This document shows positions 1-6,615 of a DNA stretch of 9,576 nucleotides, in pieces. Source of the stretch: Oscillospiraceae bacterium (lineage in GTDB: Bacteria > Bacillota > Clostridia > Oscillospirales > Ruminococcaceae); contig JAAWBP010000045.1 of the NCBI GenBank assembly GCA_022792755.1, forward strand, positions 1 to 9,576. The letters run 5' to 3'. A program made the position numbers and the translations under genes. The notes beneath the pieces were generated by a model. The model made no database searches. It was not told the DNA's origin and saw only the letters and a list, made by a program, of their open reading frames with translations. Position 1 is the stretch's first letter. The number at the start of each line of letters is the position of its first letter.

Positions 1-4
1 AAAA

Positions 5-454
5 TCAGTTGTTAAAATAACTGCTAAGGATTTCATTGACCTGTTTTCCATCCGCCTTCCCTTTGACCCGCGGCATCAGCTCCCGCATAATGACCCCTTT
101 CTGTTTGGCGGAAGGCGCCGTAATCCCAAGCTTTGAGAAAACCTCTTCGATCACCTTTCGGATCGCCGACTCGTCCATCTGTTCCGGCATAAATTCCGAC
201 AGAACGGAAATTTTATACCCGCATTCCTCTTTAATATCAACCCGGCCCTCCGGCGCGCTTTCCAAAGTCTCCTTGGTCTGCTTGAGCTCCCGGGCGACAA
301 CTGCCGTCTCCTCTTCGGGCGTTAGATCCTCCCGTTTCTGGATTACAGCATTTTTCAATGCGGCGAGAAGGTTGGACAAGACATCCTTCCGTTTTCCGTC
401 CCTCGCCTTCATCGCGGCCATCATCTGTGCTCTAACCTCTTCTACCATTCCCAT
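5..454 (-). CDS. yqeY: GatB/YqeY domain-containing protein (YqeY)
   Basis: A 149-residue protein of the YqeY family. The family is a small helical domain shared with the C-terminal tail of GatB, the subunit of the tRNA-dependent amidotransferase; the role of free-standing YqeY is not settled. The N-terminal part reads MAAMKARDGKRKDVLSNL, matching the usual pattern of an amphipathic helix, then 'MKA-D' and a hydrophobic helix. The C-terminal half carries the typical SEFMPEQM segment and an AKQKGVIMRELMPRVKGKAD segment, the family's 'G-vM--lmp-vkGkaDG' motif. Length is normal. I chose the ATG at 452-454 because AAAGGAGTG lies about 6 bases upstream of it; the in-frame extension to 478 would put that ribosome binding site inside the gene. 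It lies 71 bases downstream of the glycosyltransferase, with no convincing promoter or terminator between them. The TGA stop is 4 bases from the window edge, so its downstream context is unseen. Confidence 0.9.
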   Translation of the reverse strand: MGMVEEVRAQMMAAMKARDGKRKDVLSNLLAALKNAVIQKREDLTPEEETAVVARELKQTKETLESAPEGRVDIKEECGYKISVLSEFMPEQMDESAIRKVIEEVFSKLGITAPSAKQKGVIMRELMPRVKGKADGKQVNEILSSYFNN

Positions 455-525
455 TGTCAACACTCCTTTCAGTCTCAATTTTCTTTCAATAAAAGTCCAC
501 CCTATTGTTTAACGCAGAAACGCTT

Positions 526-1440
526 TTACAGCTTGCCGATCAAAAAAGTAAACCGCAGCATCAACTCGTCAAAGAGCCTCCTCCGGAGCCGCTTTGGATA
601 GAACACCTTATAAATGACATTTTTTAAATAGTGCGGATCCGAAAAACGATAAACCATTTTTCTCTCTTTTCCCGGCAGCCGATCCCCGACGACAGAATAA
701 AAATCCTGGAGCTTTAATTTATAGTCCTCAAATCCACCGCCGAAAAAGGTTTTGATCCTCCATTTCCAGAGTCCAAAAAAGCCCATATTGGACGACGTAA
801 CCGCTGAAGAGTGCCGCCTATAGAAAGCGGAAGGGCGATTGTCATACAAAATAACCCCGAGGGCGGAATAAAGCATACACATCCAGGTTCCACGCGCCTT
901 GACCCACTGCGGCTTGTTGTGAAAGAGCAGCTCTTTTGCGGCCTTGTTGATCGCCATCGTAAACTCCAAGCCGCAGACCTCGAACAGCGTATTGTGCAGT
1001 TTGATCGGCTTGTGCTGCGGGGCAGATTCCGAGCGCACATTTAGGTTCTCATCACAAATGTAATAACCGGAAAAATACGCCGTTGGAATCGAAAGATCCG
1101 CCCGATCCATCAACTCGACCATTCTCTCTATCTTTTCCGGACACCAGACGTCATCCTGATCGCTGAACATAAAATAATCTGCGTTGATCTCCATGTCGGT
1201 CAAGGCGTAAAAAGAGGCCGGATAACCCAGATTTACATCAGACAGCTCCAGATGCAGGTTTGAATGTTTTCCGGCGTATTGGGAGAGAATCTTCCTCGTC
1301 GAATCGCTCGAACCATCATCCCAGATATACAGCTCAAAATTAGGATAGGTTTGACTCAAAATGCTGTCAATCTGCTGTTCAATATAGTGTTCACCGTTAT
1401 AGGCAGCCAGTAAAACCGCTACCTTTTTCGCTGTGTCCAA
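526..1440 (-). CDS. Family 2 glycosyltransferase, rhamnosyltransferase-like
   Basis: A 304-residue GT-A fold glycosyltransferase of family 2, expected to be cytosolic or membrane-associated and to add a sugar to a cell-surface glycan precursor. The N terminus has the nucleotide-sugar fold: VAVLLAAYNGEHYIEQQI at about residues 7-24, the WDDGSSD acidic motif at 40-46 and FSDQDDVW at 92-99, which contains the metal-binding DxD-type site. The SDQDDVW form is typical of bacterial O-antigen and rhamnan rhamnosyltransferases, but donor and acceptor cannot be read from sequence. The C-terminal 80 residues are basic (KRLRRRLFDEL), which could sit on the membrane; there is no clear transmembrane helix. 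The start is TTG at 1438-1440, with AGGGTGA 5 bases upstream. It stands alone, with no sugar-nucleotide or flippase genes nearby, separated from tsf by a terminator-like hairpin, and it looks more A+T-rich than its neighbours. Acquisition by transfer is possible but unproven. Confidence 0.85.
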   Translation of the reverse strand: MDTAKKVAVLLAAYNGEHYIEQQIDSILSQTYPNFELYIWDDGSSDSTRKILSQYAGKHSNLHLELSDVNLGYPASFYALTDMEINADYFMFSDQDDVWCPEKIERMVELMDRADLSIPTAYFSGYYICDENLNVRSESAPQHKPIKLHNTLFEVCGLEFTMAINKAAKELLFHNKPQWVKARGTWMCMLYSALGVILYDNRPSAFYRRHSSAVTSSNMGFFGLWKWRIKTFFGGGFEDYKLKLQDFYSVVGDRLPGKERKMVYRFSDPHYLKNVIYKVFYPKRLRRRLFDELMLRFTFLIGKL

Positions 1441-1458
1441 AAAATCACCCTACTAATT

Positions 1459-1497
1459 AAAAATAGACTTACTCTTTAACAGAATAAATCTATTTTT
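1459..1497 (-). terminator. Terminator-like hairpin after tsf
   Basis: A 17-bp inverted repeat (arms 1459-1475 and 1481-1497) with a 5-base loop. On the minus strand the outer 9 bp are AAAAATAGA and TCTATTTTT; the inner part includes two G-U pairs. It begins 28 bases after the tsf stop. The terminal T run is part of the stem and the stem is A+U-rich, so termination may be partial and possibly bidirectional. It separates rpsB-tsf from the glycosyltransferase gene. Confidence 0.7.
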
Positions 1498-1525
1498 ATC
1501 TTTTATTCAACGATCATCCGCTTGA

Positions 1526-2434
1526 TTATTTAATCATATTTGCAACTTCGTCTGCAAAATTGTCATTCCGTTTTTCAAGGCCCTCGCCTTTCTCAAACCG
1601 GGCGAACGCTTTTACCTCGATCTTACCACCAAGCTCTTTGGCGACATTTGCAACATATTTCGCAACTGTAAGGTCATTGTCCTTGATAAACTCCTGATCC
1701 AGCAGGCAGACCTCTTTGTAGAACTTGTTGATTCGGCCCATCACCATCTTTTCAGCGATATTGGCCGGTTTTCCCTCGTTCATCGCCTGAGCGGTCAGAA
1801 TCTCTTTTTCCTTTGCCAGGGTTTCAGCGGGAACTGCATCGCGGTTCAGATACTGCGGATTGGCCGCAGCGATCTGCATGGCAATATCCTTCCCACAAGC
1901 GGTAAACTCCGGTTTCTCTGCAAGGTCGGTGTCGAACTGCACCATGACGCCGATCCGGCCGTCGCCATGCACATAGGAGACCAAATCGCCCTCAAAGCGC
2001 TGGAAACGACGGATCTTCATATTCTCCCCGATCGTGAGGATCTTTTCACGGAGCGCATCGGCAACCGTGTCGTCCGAACCGGAAAGATTGCAGGCGGAAA
2101 GCGCATCGACATCCGCCGGATTCTGCGCCATCACTGTTTCCGCAATCGCATCGACAAAGCTGACGAACTCAGCATTTTTAGCAACAAAGTCGGTTTCAGC
2201 ATTGACCTCCAGGACAACACCGACCTTCTTCCCGGTGTCAACCTTGGAAACGACAAGCCCCTCAGCAGCAATTCTGCCGGCCTTTTTAGCAGCCGCAGCC
2301 AAGCCTTTTTCGCGGAGCAGCTCAATCGCTTTATCCATATCGCCATTCGCCTCAGTCAAGGCTTTTTTACAGTCCATCATGCCGCATCCGGTTCTCTCAC
2401 GAAGACTCTGAACATCTTTTGCGGTAAAATTCAT
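1526..2434 (-). CDS. tsf: Translation elongation factor Ts
   Basis: EF-Ts, 302 residues, the guanine-nucleotide exchange factor that releases GDP from EF-Tu. The N-terminal UBA-like domain is clear (TAKDVQSLRERTGCGMMDCKKAL at about 4-26, then the GDMDKAIELLREKGLAAAAKKA helices). The EF-Tu-contacting TDFVAKN motif is at 81-87, and the core dimerisation-type repeats follow, with a second copy around the later KDIAMQIAAANPQYL segment. Length is normal for the long bacterial form. Two in-frame ATGs lie three codons apart. The upstream one (2441-2443) directly abuts the AGGAAAGGA ribosome binding site, so I chose the second (2432-2434), which has 9 bases of spacing and gives the usual MNFTAKDV N terminus. 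It lies 103 bases after rpsB, in the conserved rpsB-tsf order. A terminator-like hairpin in that gap suggests lower or attenuated expression relative to S2. Confidence 0.97.
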   Translation of the reverse strand: MNFTAKDVQSLRERTGCGMMDCKKALTEANGDMDKAIELLREKGLAAAAKKAGRIAAEGLVVSKVDTGKKVGVVLEVNAETDFVAKNAEFVSFVDAIAETVMAQNPADVDALSACNLSGSDDTVADALREKILTIGENMKIRRFQRFEGDLVSYVHGDGRIGVMVQFDTDLAEKPEFTACGKDIAMQIAAANPQYLNRDAVPAETLAKEKEILTAQAMNEGKPANIAEKMVMGRINKFYKEVCLLDQEFIKDNDLTVAKYVANVAKELGGKIEVKAFARFEKGEGLEKRNDNFADEVANMIK

Positions 2435-2477
2435 TTCAAACATTCCTTTCCTAAAATCTGTTTACTCATTTTCTCTT

Positions 2478-2511
2478 AAAACAATGCCCGTGCATCAAAG
2501 CGCGGGCATTG
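2478..2511 (-). terminator. Intercistronic terminator/attenuator between rpsB and tsf
   Basis: On the minus strand a 9-bp perfect stem CAATGCCCG / CGGGCATTG (arms 2482-2490 and 2503-2511), with two more inner G-C pairs across one mismatch, is followed at once by TTTT (2478-2481). It starts 26 bases after the rpsB stop codon. The T run is short, so partial read-through into tsf is likely. No separate promoter for tsf is evident in the 43 bases between this hairpin and the tsf start. Confidence 0.7.
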
Positions 2512-2537
2512 AACATTGCGTTGCACAGGGCAATTCC

Positions 2538-3290
2538 TTATTCCGCAGCAGCCTCTGTTTCTTCTGCTGCTTCAGCAGCTTCTGCCTCAGCTTCGGCAGC
2601 GCCCATCTGGCCCTGTCTGCCTTCAATTACAGCATCCGCCATCGCGCCGGAAATCAGCTTCACGGCACGGATCGCGTCGTCGTTGCCGGGGATGACGTAA
2701 TCGATTTCATCCGGATCGCAGTTGGTGTCGACAATCGCGACAATCGGGATCCCAAGCTTTTTCGCTTCGGCAACCGCAATTCTCTCTTTTCTCGGGTCAA
2801 CGATAAAGAGCGCGGACGGAAGTTTGTCCATATTCTTGATTCCGCCGAGGAATTTCTCGAGCTTTTCAATTTCAAGGTTCAGCTTGATGACCTCTTTTTT
2901 GGGGAGAAGGTCAAAGGTACCGTCAGCCTCCATTGCACGGAGCTGAGAGAGACGGTTGATTCTGCGGCGGATGGTTTTAAAGTTGGTCATCATACCACCG
3001 AGCCAACGCGCATTTACATAGTGCATCCCACAACGTTCCGCTTCCTCACGAATCGAATCGCCGGCCTGTTTTTTAGTTCCGACAAAGAGGATGCTGCCGC
3101 CCTCTGTAGCGATATCGCGCACAAACATGTACGCCTCATCCAGCTTTTTAACGGTTTTCTGAAGATCGATGATGTAGATCCCGTTTCTCTCCGTAAAAAT
3201 GTACGCGGCCATTTTCGGGTTCCATCTTCTGGTCTGATGACCGAAGTGGACGCCGGCTTCGAGAAGCTGTTTCATGGATACAACTGCCAT
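2538..3290 (-). CDS. rpsB: 30S ribosomal protein S2
   Basis: Ribosomal protein S2, 250 residues, a late-assembling protein of the 30S head-platform region. The N-terminal S2 signature GVHFGHQTRRWNPKM is at about residues 13-27, followed by IYIIDLQKT. The central coiled-coil extension holds the LLPKKEVIKLNLEIEKLEKF helix, and the second S2 signature region PSALFIVDPRKERIAVAEA is followed by the GIPIVAIVDTNCDPD strand. The last 25 or so residues form an Ala/Glu-rich low-complexity tail common in Clostridia S2. The start is ATG at 3288-3290, with TGGAGG about 9 bases upstream; the frame is open further up to 3365, but that stretch is the structured leader, not S2-like protein. It has its own promoter just after folD and heads the rpsB-tsf unit. 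In E. coli S2 represses its own operon through the leader RNA; whether that applies here is inference. Confidence 0.98.
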   Translation of the reverse strand: MAVVSMKQLLEAGVHFGHQTRRWNPKMAAYIFTERNGIYIIDLQKTVKKLDEAYMFVRDIATEGGSILFVGTKKQAGDSIREEAERCGMHYVNARWLGGMMTNFKTIRRRINRLSQLRAMEADGTFDLLPKKEVIKLNLEIEKLEKFLGGIKNMDKLPSALFIVDPRKERIAVAEAKKLGIPIVAIVDTNCDPDEIDYVIPGNDDAIRAVKLISGAMADAVIEGRQGQMGAAEAEAEAAEAAEETEAAAE

Positions 3291-3395
3291 AACTAAACTA
3301 CCTCCATTTTTGGTTTGTGATTCCTCCGCAGAATTACCGCATAACGACCGGCAACAAACCGGCACCGAGTCATACGCCTTCTACGTGCGTAATAC
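3291..3395 (-). promoter_or_regulatory. Structured 5' leader of rpsB, candidate S2 autoregulatory element
   Basis: About 105 bases lie between the predicted transcription start and the rpsB ATG. In the minus-strand RNA an outer 7-bp stem GGUUUGU/ACAAACC (3354-3360 with 3312-3318) closes two adjacent hairpins: UGCCG/CGGUA (3349-3353 with 3335-3339, one G-U) and AUUC/GAAU (3331-3334 with 3320-3323). Only one base is unpaired at the junction (3319). A further 5-bp hairpin UACGC/GCGUA (3387-3391 with 3373-3377) precedes it. The junction ends 5 bases before the rpsB ribosome binding site. I do not recognise a named RNA family here. The pairing was found by eye and was not energy-scored. Confidence 0.45.
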
Positions 3396-3401
3396 TAAAA
3401 T

Positions 3402-3430
3402 ATTCTATCACAAGACAAAGGAAAAATCAA
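3402..3430 (-). promoter_or_regulatory. Sigma-A-type promoter for rpsB-tsf
   Basis: Minus-strand -35 TTGATT (3425-3430), a 17-base spacer and -10 TAGAAT (3402-3407), with TGA immediately before the -10, an extended -10 TGn element. The -35 begins one base after the folD stop codon. The predicted start is near 3395. The near-consensus match fits the high output expected for a ribosomal protein operon. Confidence 0.8.
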
Positions 3431-3431
3431 G

Positions 3432-4289
3432 TTAAATTTTTACCTTGTTTTGTAGTTTTGCGGCGGTTACGGTGTTCTTCATCAGAATCACCCGGGTCAT
3501 CGGCCCGACGCCCCCAGGAACGGGTGTGATAAAGCTCGCTGTTTTGCTGGCTTCCTCAAAATCGACGTCTCCGCAAAGCTTTCCGTCCGGCATCTTCGTG
3601 GTACCGACGTCGATCACCACTGCGCCCGGCTTAATCATATCGCCCTTGATCAGCTTAGGAACGCCGACCGCCGCGACGAGGATATCAGCCGCCGCACAGA
3701 CTTCCTTTAAATTTTTAGTTTTGGAATGGGCGATGGTGACTGTCCCGTGTTTATGTAGCAGCAGCATCGCCATCGGCTTCCCGACAATATTGCTCCGCCC
3801 GACGACAACGCAGTTTTTTCCTGTGATATCGACGCCGGTCGAGGCAATCAGCTCCATACAGCCCGCCGGCGTGCAAGGAAGGAAGCTGTAGCTGCCAATC
3901 ATGATTTTGCCGACATTGGCAGCGTGAAAGGCATCGACGTCTTTTTCCGGGGAAATCGCCGCGATAATTTTATTTTCATCAATCTGTTCTGGAACAGGAA
4001 GCTGAACTAAAATCCCGTTAATCGAAGGATCGGCGTTGAGCTCCCCGATCAGCCCCAGCAGTTCTTCCTCCGTGGTCTCCTTCGGCAAAGCATATTCCTT
4101 CGAGAGGATTCCAAGCTCCTCACAGTCCTTTTTCTTTAGGTTGACATAAATCCGGGAGGCAGGGTCGCTCCCCACAATTATGACCGCCAATCCCGGCTGG
4201 ATTCCCCGGCTTTTTAAAGAGGAAACCTCCTCTTTCAGCTCCTCCTTGATCTGGGCGGAAATCGCCTTTCCATCGATAATCTGCGCCAT
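3432..4289 (-). CDS. folD: Bifunctional methylenetetrahydrofolate dehydrogenase/cyclohydrolase
   Basis: FolD, 285 residues, a cytosolic enzyme that interconverts 5,10-methylene-THF, methenyl-THF and 10-formyl-THF, supplying formyl groups for purines and fMet-tRNA. The catalytic Y-x3-K is Y48/K52 in RIYVNLKKK, the NGILVQLPVP motif is at 91-100, and KDVDAFH with the conserved Asp is at 116-122. The Rossmann GRSNIVGKP loop that binds NAD(P) is at 164-172, and the C-terminal TPVPGGVGPMT signature is at 255-265. Length is typical. The gene starts at ATG 4287-4289, three bases after the lgt stop; its AAGGAGGAC ribosome binding site is encoded by the last codons of lgt, so translation is probably coupled. 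It is the last gene of the ymfF-ymfH-lgt-folD run. No terminator is visible after it, so read-through into rpsB is likely. Confidence 0.97.
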   Translation of the reverse strand: MAQIIDGKAISAQIKEELKEEVSSLKSRGIQPGLAVIIVGSDPASRIYVNLKKKDCEELGILSKEYALPKETTEEELLGLIGELNADPSINGILVQLPVPEQIDENKIIAAISPEKDVDAFHAANVGKIMIGSYSFLPCTPAGCMELIASTGVDITGKNCVVVGRSNIVGKPMAMLLLHKHGTVTIAHSKTKNLKEVCAAADILVAAVGVPKLIKGDMIKPGAVVIDVGTTKMPDGKLCGDVDFEEASKTASFITPVPGGVGPMTRVILMKNTVTAAKLQNKVKI

Positions 4290-4292
4290 CTT

Positions 4293-5324
4293 TTAGTCCT
4301 CCTTGCTTTCTTCCGGCTCGTCCGATGTGGACGCTTCTCCATCGTCCTGGTTTTCCTGCGTTTCCGGCCCCTCTTCGGAAGTTTCATCCTTCTTGTTTCG
4401 TTTGACCGGATGGTATCCGTTTTTCAGAACATCCTGCGCCTCCTCCGTCGTGCAGTAAAGCACAGCGCATTTGGAGGAAGGATCCCGTTTGATCCGGCTG
4501 CGCAGTAGCAGCCAAACCGCAACGGCGGCAACGACGATCACCCCCGCCAGCAGCTGGGAGATCCTGATTTTGCCGAGCATCAGGCTGTCGGTTCGAAGCC
4601 CCTCGATCACAAACCGCCCCAGGCCATACCAGGCCGAATAGAACAGAAAAATTTCCCCGTCGAATTTCCGGCGTTTGAAATAAAGGTGGAGCAGGAGAAA
4701 CCCAAGCAGACACCAGAGCGATTCATAGAGAAAGGTCGGGTGAACCGGCATAGACGGGTCAACAGTGACACCGTAGGAGCTGAGCTCCGCTGTATGCTGG
4801 GTCAGATAGCTCGAAATCGTGGAGCCGGACATCCCCCATGGAAGATTCGTATTGCTGCCGAAGGCCTCTACATTGATAAAGTTGGCCCACCGGCCGATCC
4901 CCTGCCCGATTAAAAAACCGAGGGCAGCCAAGTCGAGCACCGGCCCGAATTTGATCTTCCTCCACCGCGCCACCAGGAACGCCGCCAGCAGGGCGCCGAT
5001 AATCCCGCCGTAGATCGCCAAGCCGCCTTCCCATACCTCAAAAATCTTGACCGGGTTCGCGGTATAATAATCCAGCTTAAACAGCACATAGTACAGCCTT
5101 GCCCCAACAATCCCGCCGATCAGCCCGGCGAGCACCATATCGGTCAGGCGGTCCAGGTCGATGCCGAACAGCTTGGCGCGGCGGAAACAGTAAACGGCGG
5201 CCAGAACAAACCCCACCGCGATGATAAGGGCGTACCAGCGGATCGAAATCGAACCGACCGAAAAGGCAACCGGGTCAAAATTGAACTCGAGGCCCAGAGC
5301 CGGAAATGTCACATTGCGCATCAT
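4293..5324 (-). CDS. lgt: Prolipoprotein diacylglyceryl transferase with long acidic tail
   Basis: Lgt, 343 residues, an integral membrane enzyme that transfers diacylglycerol from phosphatidylglycerol to the lipobox cysteine of prolipoproteins. About seven hydrophobic segments lie between residues 30 and 275. The Lgt signature GRWANFINVEAFG is at 144-156 (Arg145 corresponds to the essential Arg143 of E. coli), and YGLGRFVIEGLR at 233-244 has the Y/R/E residues matching Y235, R239 and E243. The position of E. coli His103 is Tyr105 here (GLAIYGG), a variant I believe occurs in other Clostridia. After the last helix come about 65 extra cytosolic residues: a short SSKCAVLYCTTEEAQDVL segment, then a very acidic, probably disordered tail. 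The ribosome binding site AAAGGGGA overlaps the ymfH stop. Two adjacent ATGs (5322-5324 and 5319-5321) are both possible starts; the second has slightly better spacing. Confidence 0.95.
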   Translation of the reverse strand: MMRNVTFPALGLEFNFDPVAFSVGSISIRWYALIIAVGFVLAAVYCFRRAKLFGIDLDRLTDMVLAGLIGGIVGARLYYVLFKLDYYTANPVKIFEVWEGGLAIYGGIIGALLAAFLVARWRKIKFGPVLDLAALGFLIGQGIGRWANFINVEAFGSNTNLPWGMSGSTISSYLTQHTAELSSYGVTVDPSMPVHPTFLYESLWCLLGFLLLHLYFKRRKFDGEIFLFYSAWYGLGRFVIEGLRTDSLMLGKIRISQLLAGVIVVAAVAVWLLLRSRIKRDPSSKCAVLYCTTEEAQDVLKNGYHPVKRNKKDETSEEGPETQENQDDGEASTSDEPEESKED

Positions 5325-5334
5325 GATGTCCCCT

Positions 5335-6615
5335 TTACTGGATTGGATTTACGATCGAGATTGCAGAACGGCCCTCCTCCATCGATCCGGCAAGGCGCTT
5401 TGTCACATCATCGAAGGTGACGGCGGCCACCGCCTCGATCATATCATAAAGGCCGACATTCTGGAAATGAGCCGTGATCAACGAATAGGAGATGTTTTCC
5501 ACGTTGTTGAATCCGCGGACGTACCGCCCATATACCGCGCGTTTGGCTGTATCGAATTCATCCGGCAGGATTCCGTTTTTCTTGAAGCCGGAAATTGCCC
5601 GGTTCAAGGCTTCATATACCTTCATCGGCTCACGGGATTCCCCGTCGAACAAAACGGCGAAGTAATTCGGGCCGGTGAAGAGCTCAGAGGAAAAGGTGGA
5701 ATTGATGAGGCTCGCGTCATACGCCTCCCGATAGAACCGGCTTCCCTCCCCGGTGACGATTTCCACCAGGATTTCCAGCTCAGCCAACGCCTTGACCAGG
5801 TTCATCCCGGACACCGGAAGCTCCTTGTAGCCGATGTTGAAAAGCGGCACCGAAACCTCCAGCTTGTCTTCAATCTTTTTCTGTGCTACTTCCAAGGGTT
5901 CCGCCGGCATCTTAGAATCAGCTTTCAGGGAAGAATCGGCCGGCTTGACGCAGCGGTCTACGATTTCGGCCGCTTTTTTATAGTCAAAGTTCCCGGCGAT
6001 AGCAAGTACCATATTGTTGGCGTTGTAGAAGGTACGGTAGCATCGATAGAGCAGCTCCGCATCGATTTCAGCGATGCTTTCGACCGTTCCACCGATGTCC
6101 ACCCTGACTGGATGGTTGACATACAGAGCGTTCAGCAGGTTAAACAGCACCTTCCACCCCGGCCTGTCCTGGAGCATCCGGATCTCCTGTCCAATGATCC
6201 CCTGCTCCTTTTCCACTGTTTTCTCGGTGAAATAGGGCGACTGGACAAAGTTCAGCAGAATTTCAAGGGATTCCTCGAAATGGCCGGTACAAGTAAACTC
6301 GTAACAGGTGCGGTCAAAGGACGTGAAGGCATTTGCTGAGGCCCCTGTCTTTGCAAACAGCTCAAAAGCGTCTACCCCGTCTTCATTTTCAAAAAGCTTG
6401 TGCTCGAGAAAATGGGCGACCCCTTCCGGAACCGTGATGAATTCCTCGTTATCGCCGGAGCGAAAGGTCGTATCAATCGAGCCGTACCGGGTGCCGTAAA
6501 GGGCGTAAGCCGTGGAAAACCCGGCCATTGGGTAGAGCAGGACGGTCAGGCCGCTCGGGTGGTCGATCCTGTAGTAGGTTTCATTTAAGCGTTCGCTTTT
6601 CAGTTCCTGAATCAT
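5335..6615 (-). CDS. ymfH: M16 family zinc peptidase YmfH, catalytic-type subunit
   Basis: A 426-residue M16B-type peptidase homologue of Bacillus YmfH, annotated in databases as an EF-P 5-aminopentanol modification-associated protein. The zinc-binding HFLEH motif (HxxEH) is at residues 68-72, with the distal glutamate probably E144 in the EKEQGIIGQEI helix. This is followed by the usual YNANNMVLAIAGNF strand that ends the first half. The C-terminal half has GEGSRFYREAYDASLIN at about 289-305, where active M16 proteins normally have VREK plus a tyrosine; here both members of that R/Y substrate-binding pair are absent. Its start ATG overlaps the ymfF TGA in an ATGA, a sign of translational coupling and likely 1:1 assembly. 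Peptidase activity is inferred from the motif. A role in EF-P modification is transferred from Bacillus genetics, and no efp gene is in this window. Confidence 0.88.
   Translation of the reverse strand: MIQELKSERLNETYYRIDHPSGLTVLLYPMAGFSTAYALYGTRYGSIDTTFRSGDNEEFITVPEGVAHFLEHKLFENEDGVDAFELFAKTGASANAFTSFDRTCYEFTCTGHFEESLEILLNFVQSPYFTEKTVEKEQGIIGQEIRMLQDRPGWKVLFNLLNALYVNHPVRVDIGGTVESIAEIDAELLYRCYRTFYNANNMVLAIAGNFDYKKAAEIVDRCVKPADSSLKADSKMPAEPLEVAQKKIEDKLEVSVPLFNIGYKELPVSGMNLVKALAELEILVEIVTGEGSRFYREAYDASLINSTFSSELFTGPNYFAVLFDGESREPMKVYEALNRAISGFKKNGILPDEFDTAKRAVYGRYVRGFNNVENISYSLITAHFQNVGLYDMIEAVAAVTFDDVTKRLAGSMEEGRSAISIVNPIQ

Noticed and set aside
491..506. AATAGGGTGGAC on the minus strand before yqeY resembles the T-box core AGGGTGGNACC.
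   Set aside because: The ACCGCG part is missing, the whole gap is only 71 bases, there is no specifier stem or terminator, and yqeY is not a typical T-box target.
3291..3365. A 25-codon upstream extension of rpsB.
   Set aside because: It has a non-S2 sequence and overlaps the predicted leader RNA; TGGAGG precedes the ATG at 3288-3290, which gives the normal S2 N terminus.
5221..6339. A 372-codon plus-strand open frame across lgt and ymfH, and a 270-codon one at 2484-3296 across rpsB.
   Set aside because: Both are antisense to confidently identified genes, have no recognisable protein motifs and no good ribosome binding sites; they are shadow frames of G+C-biased codons.
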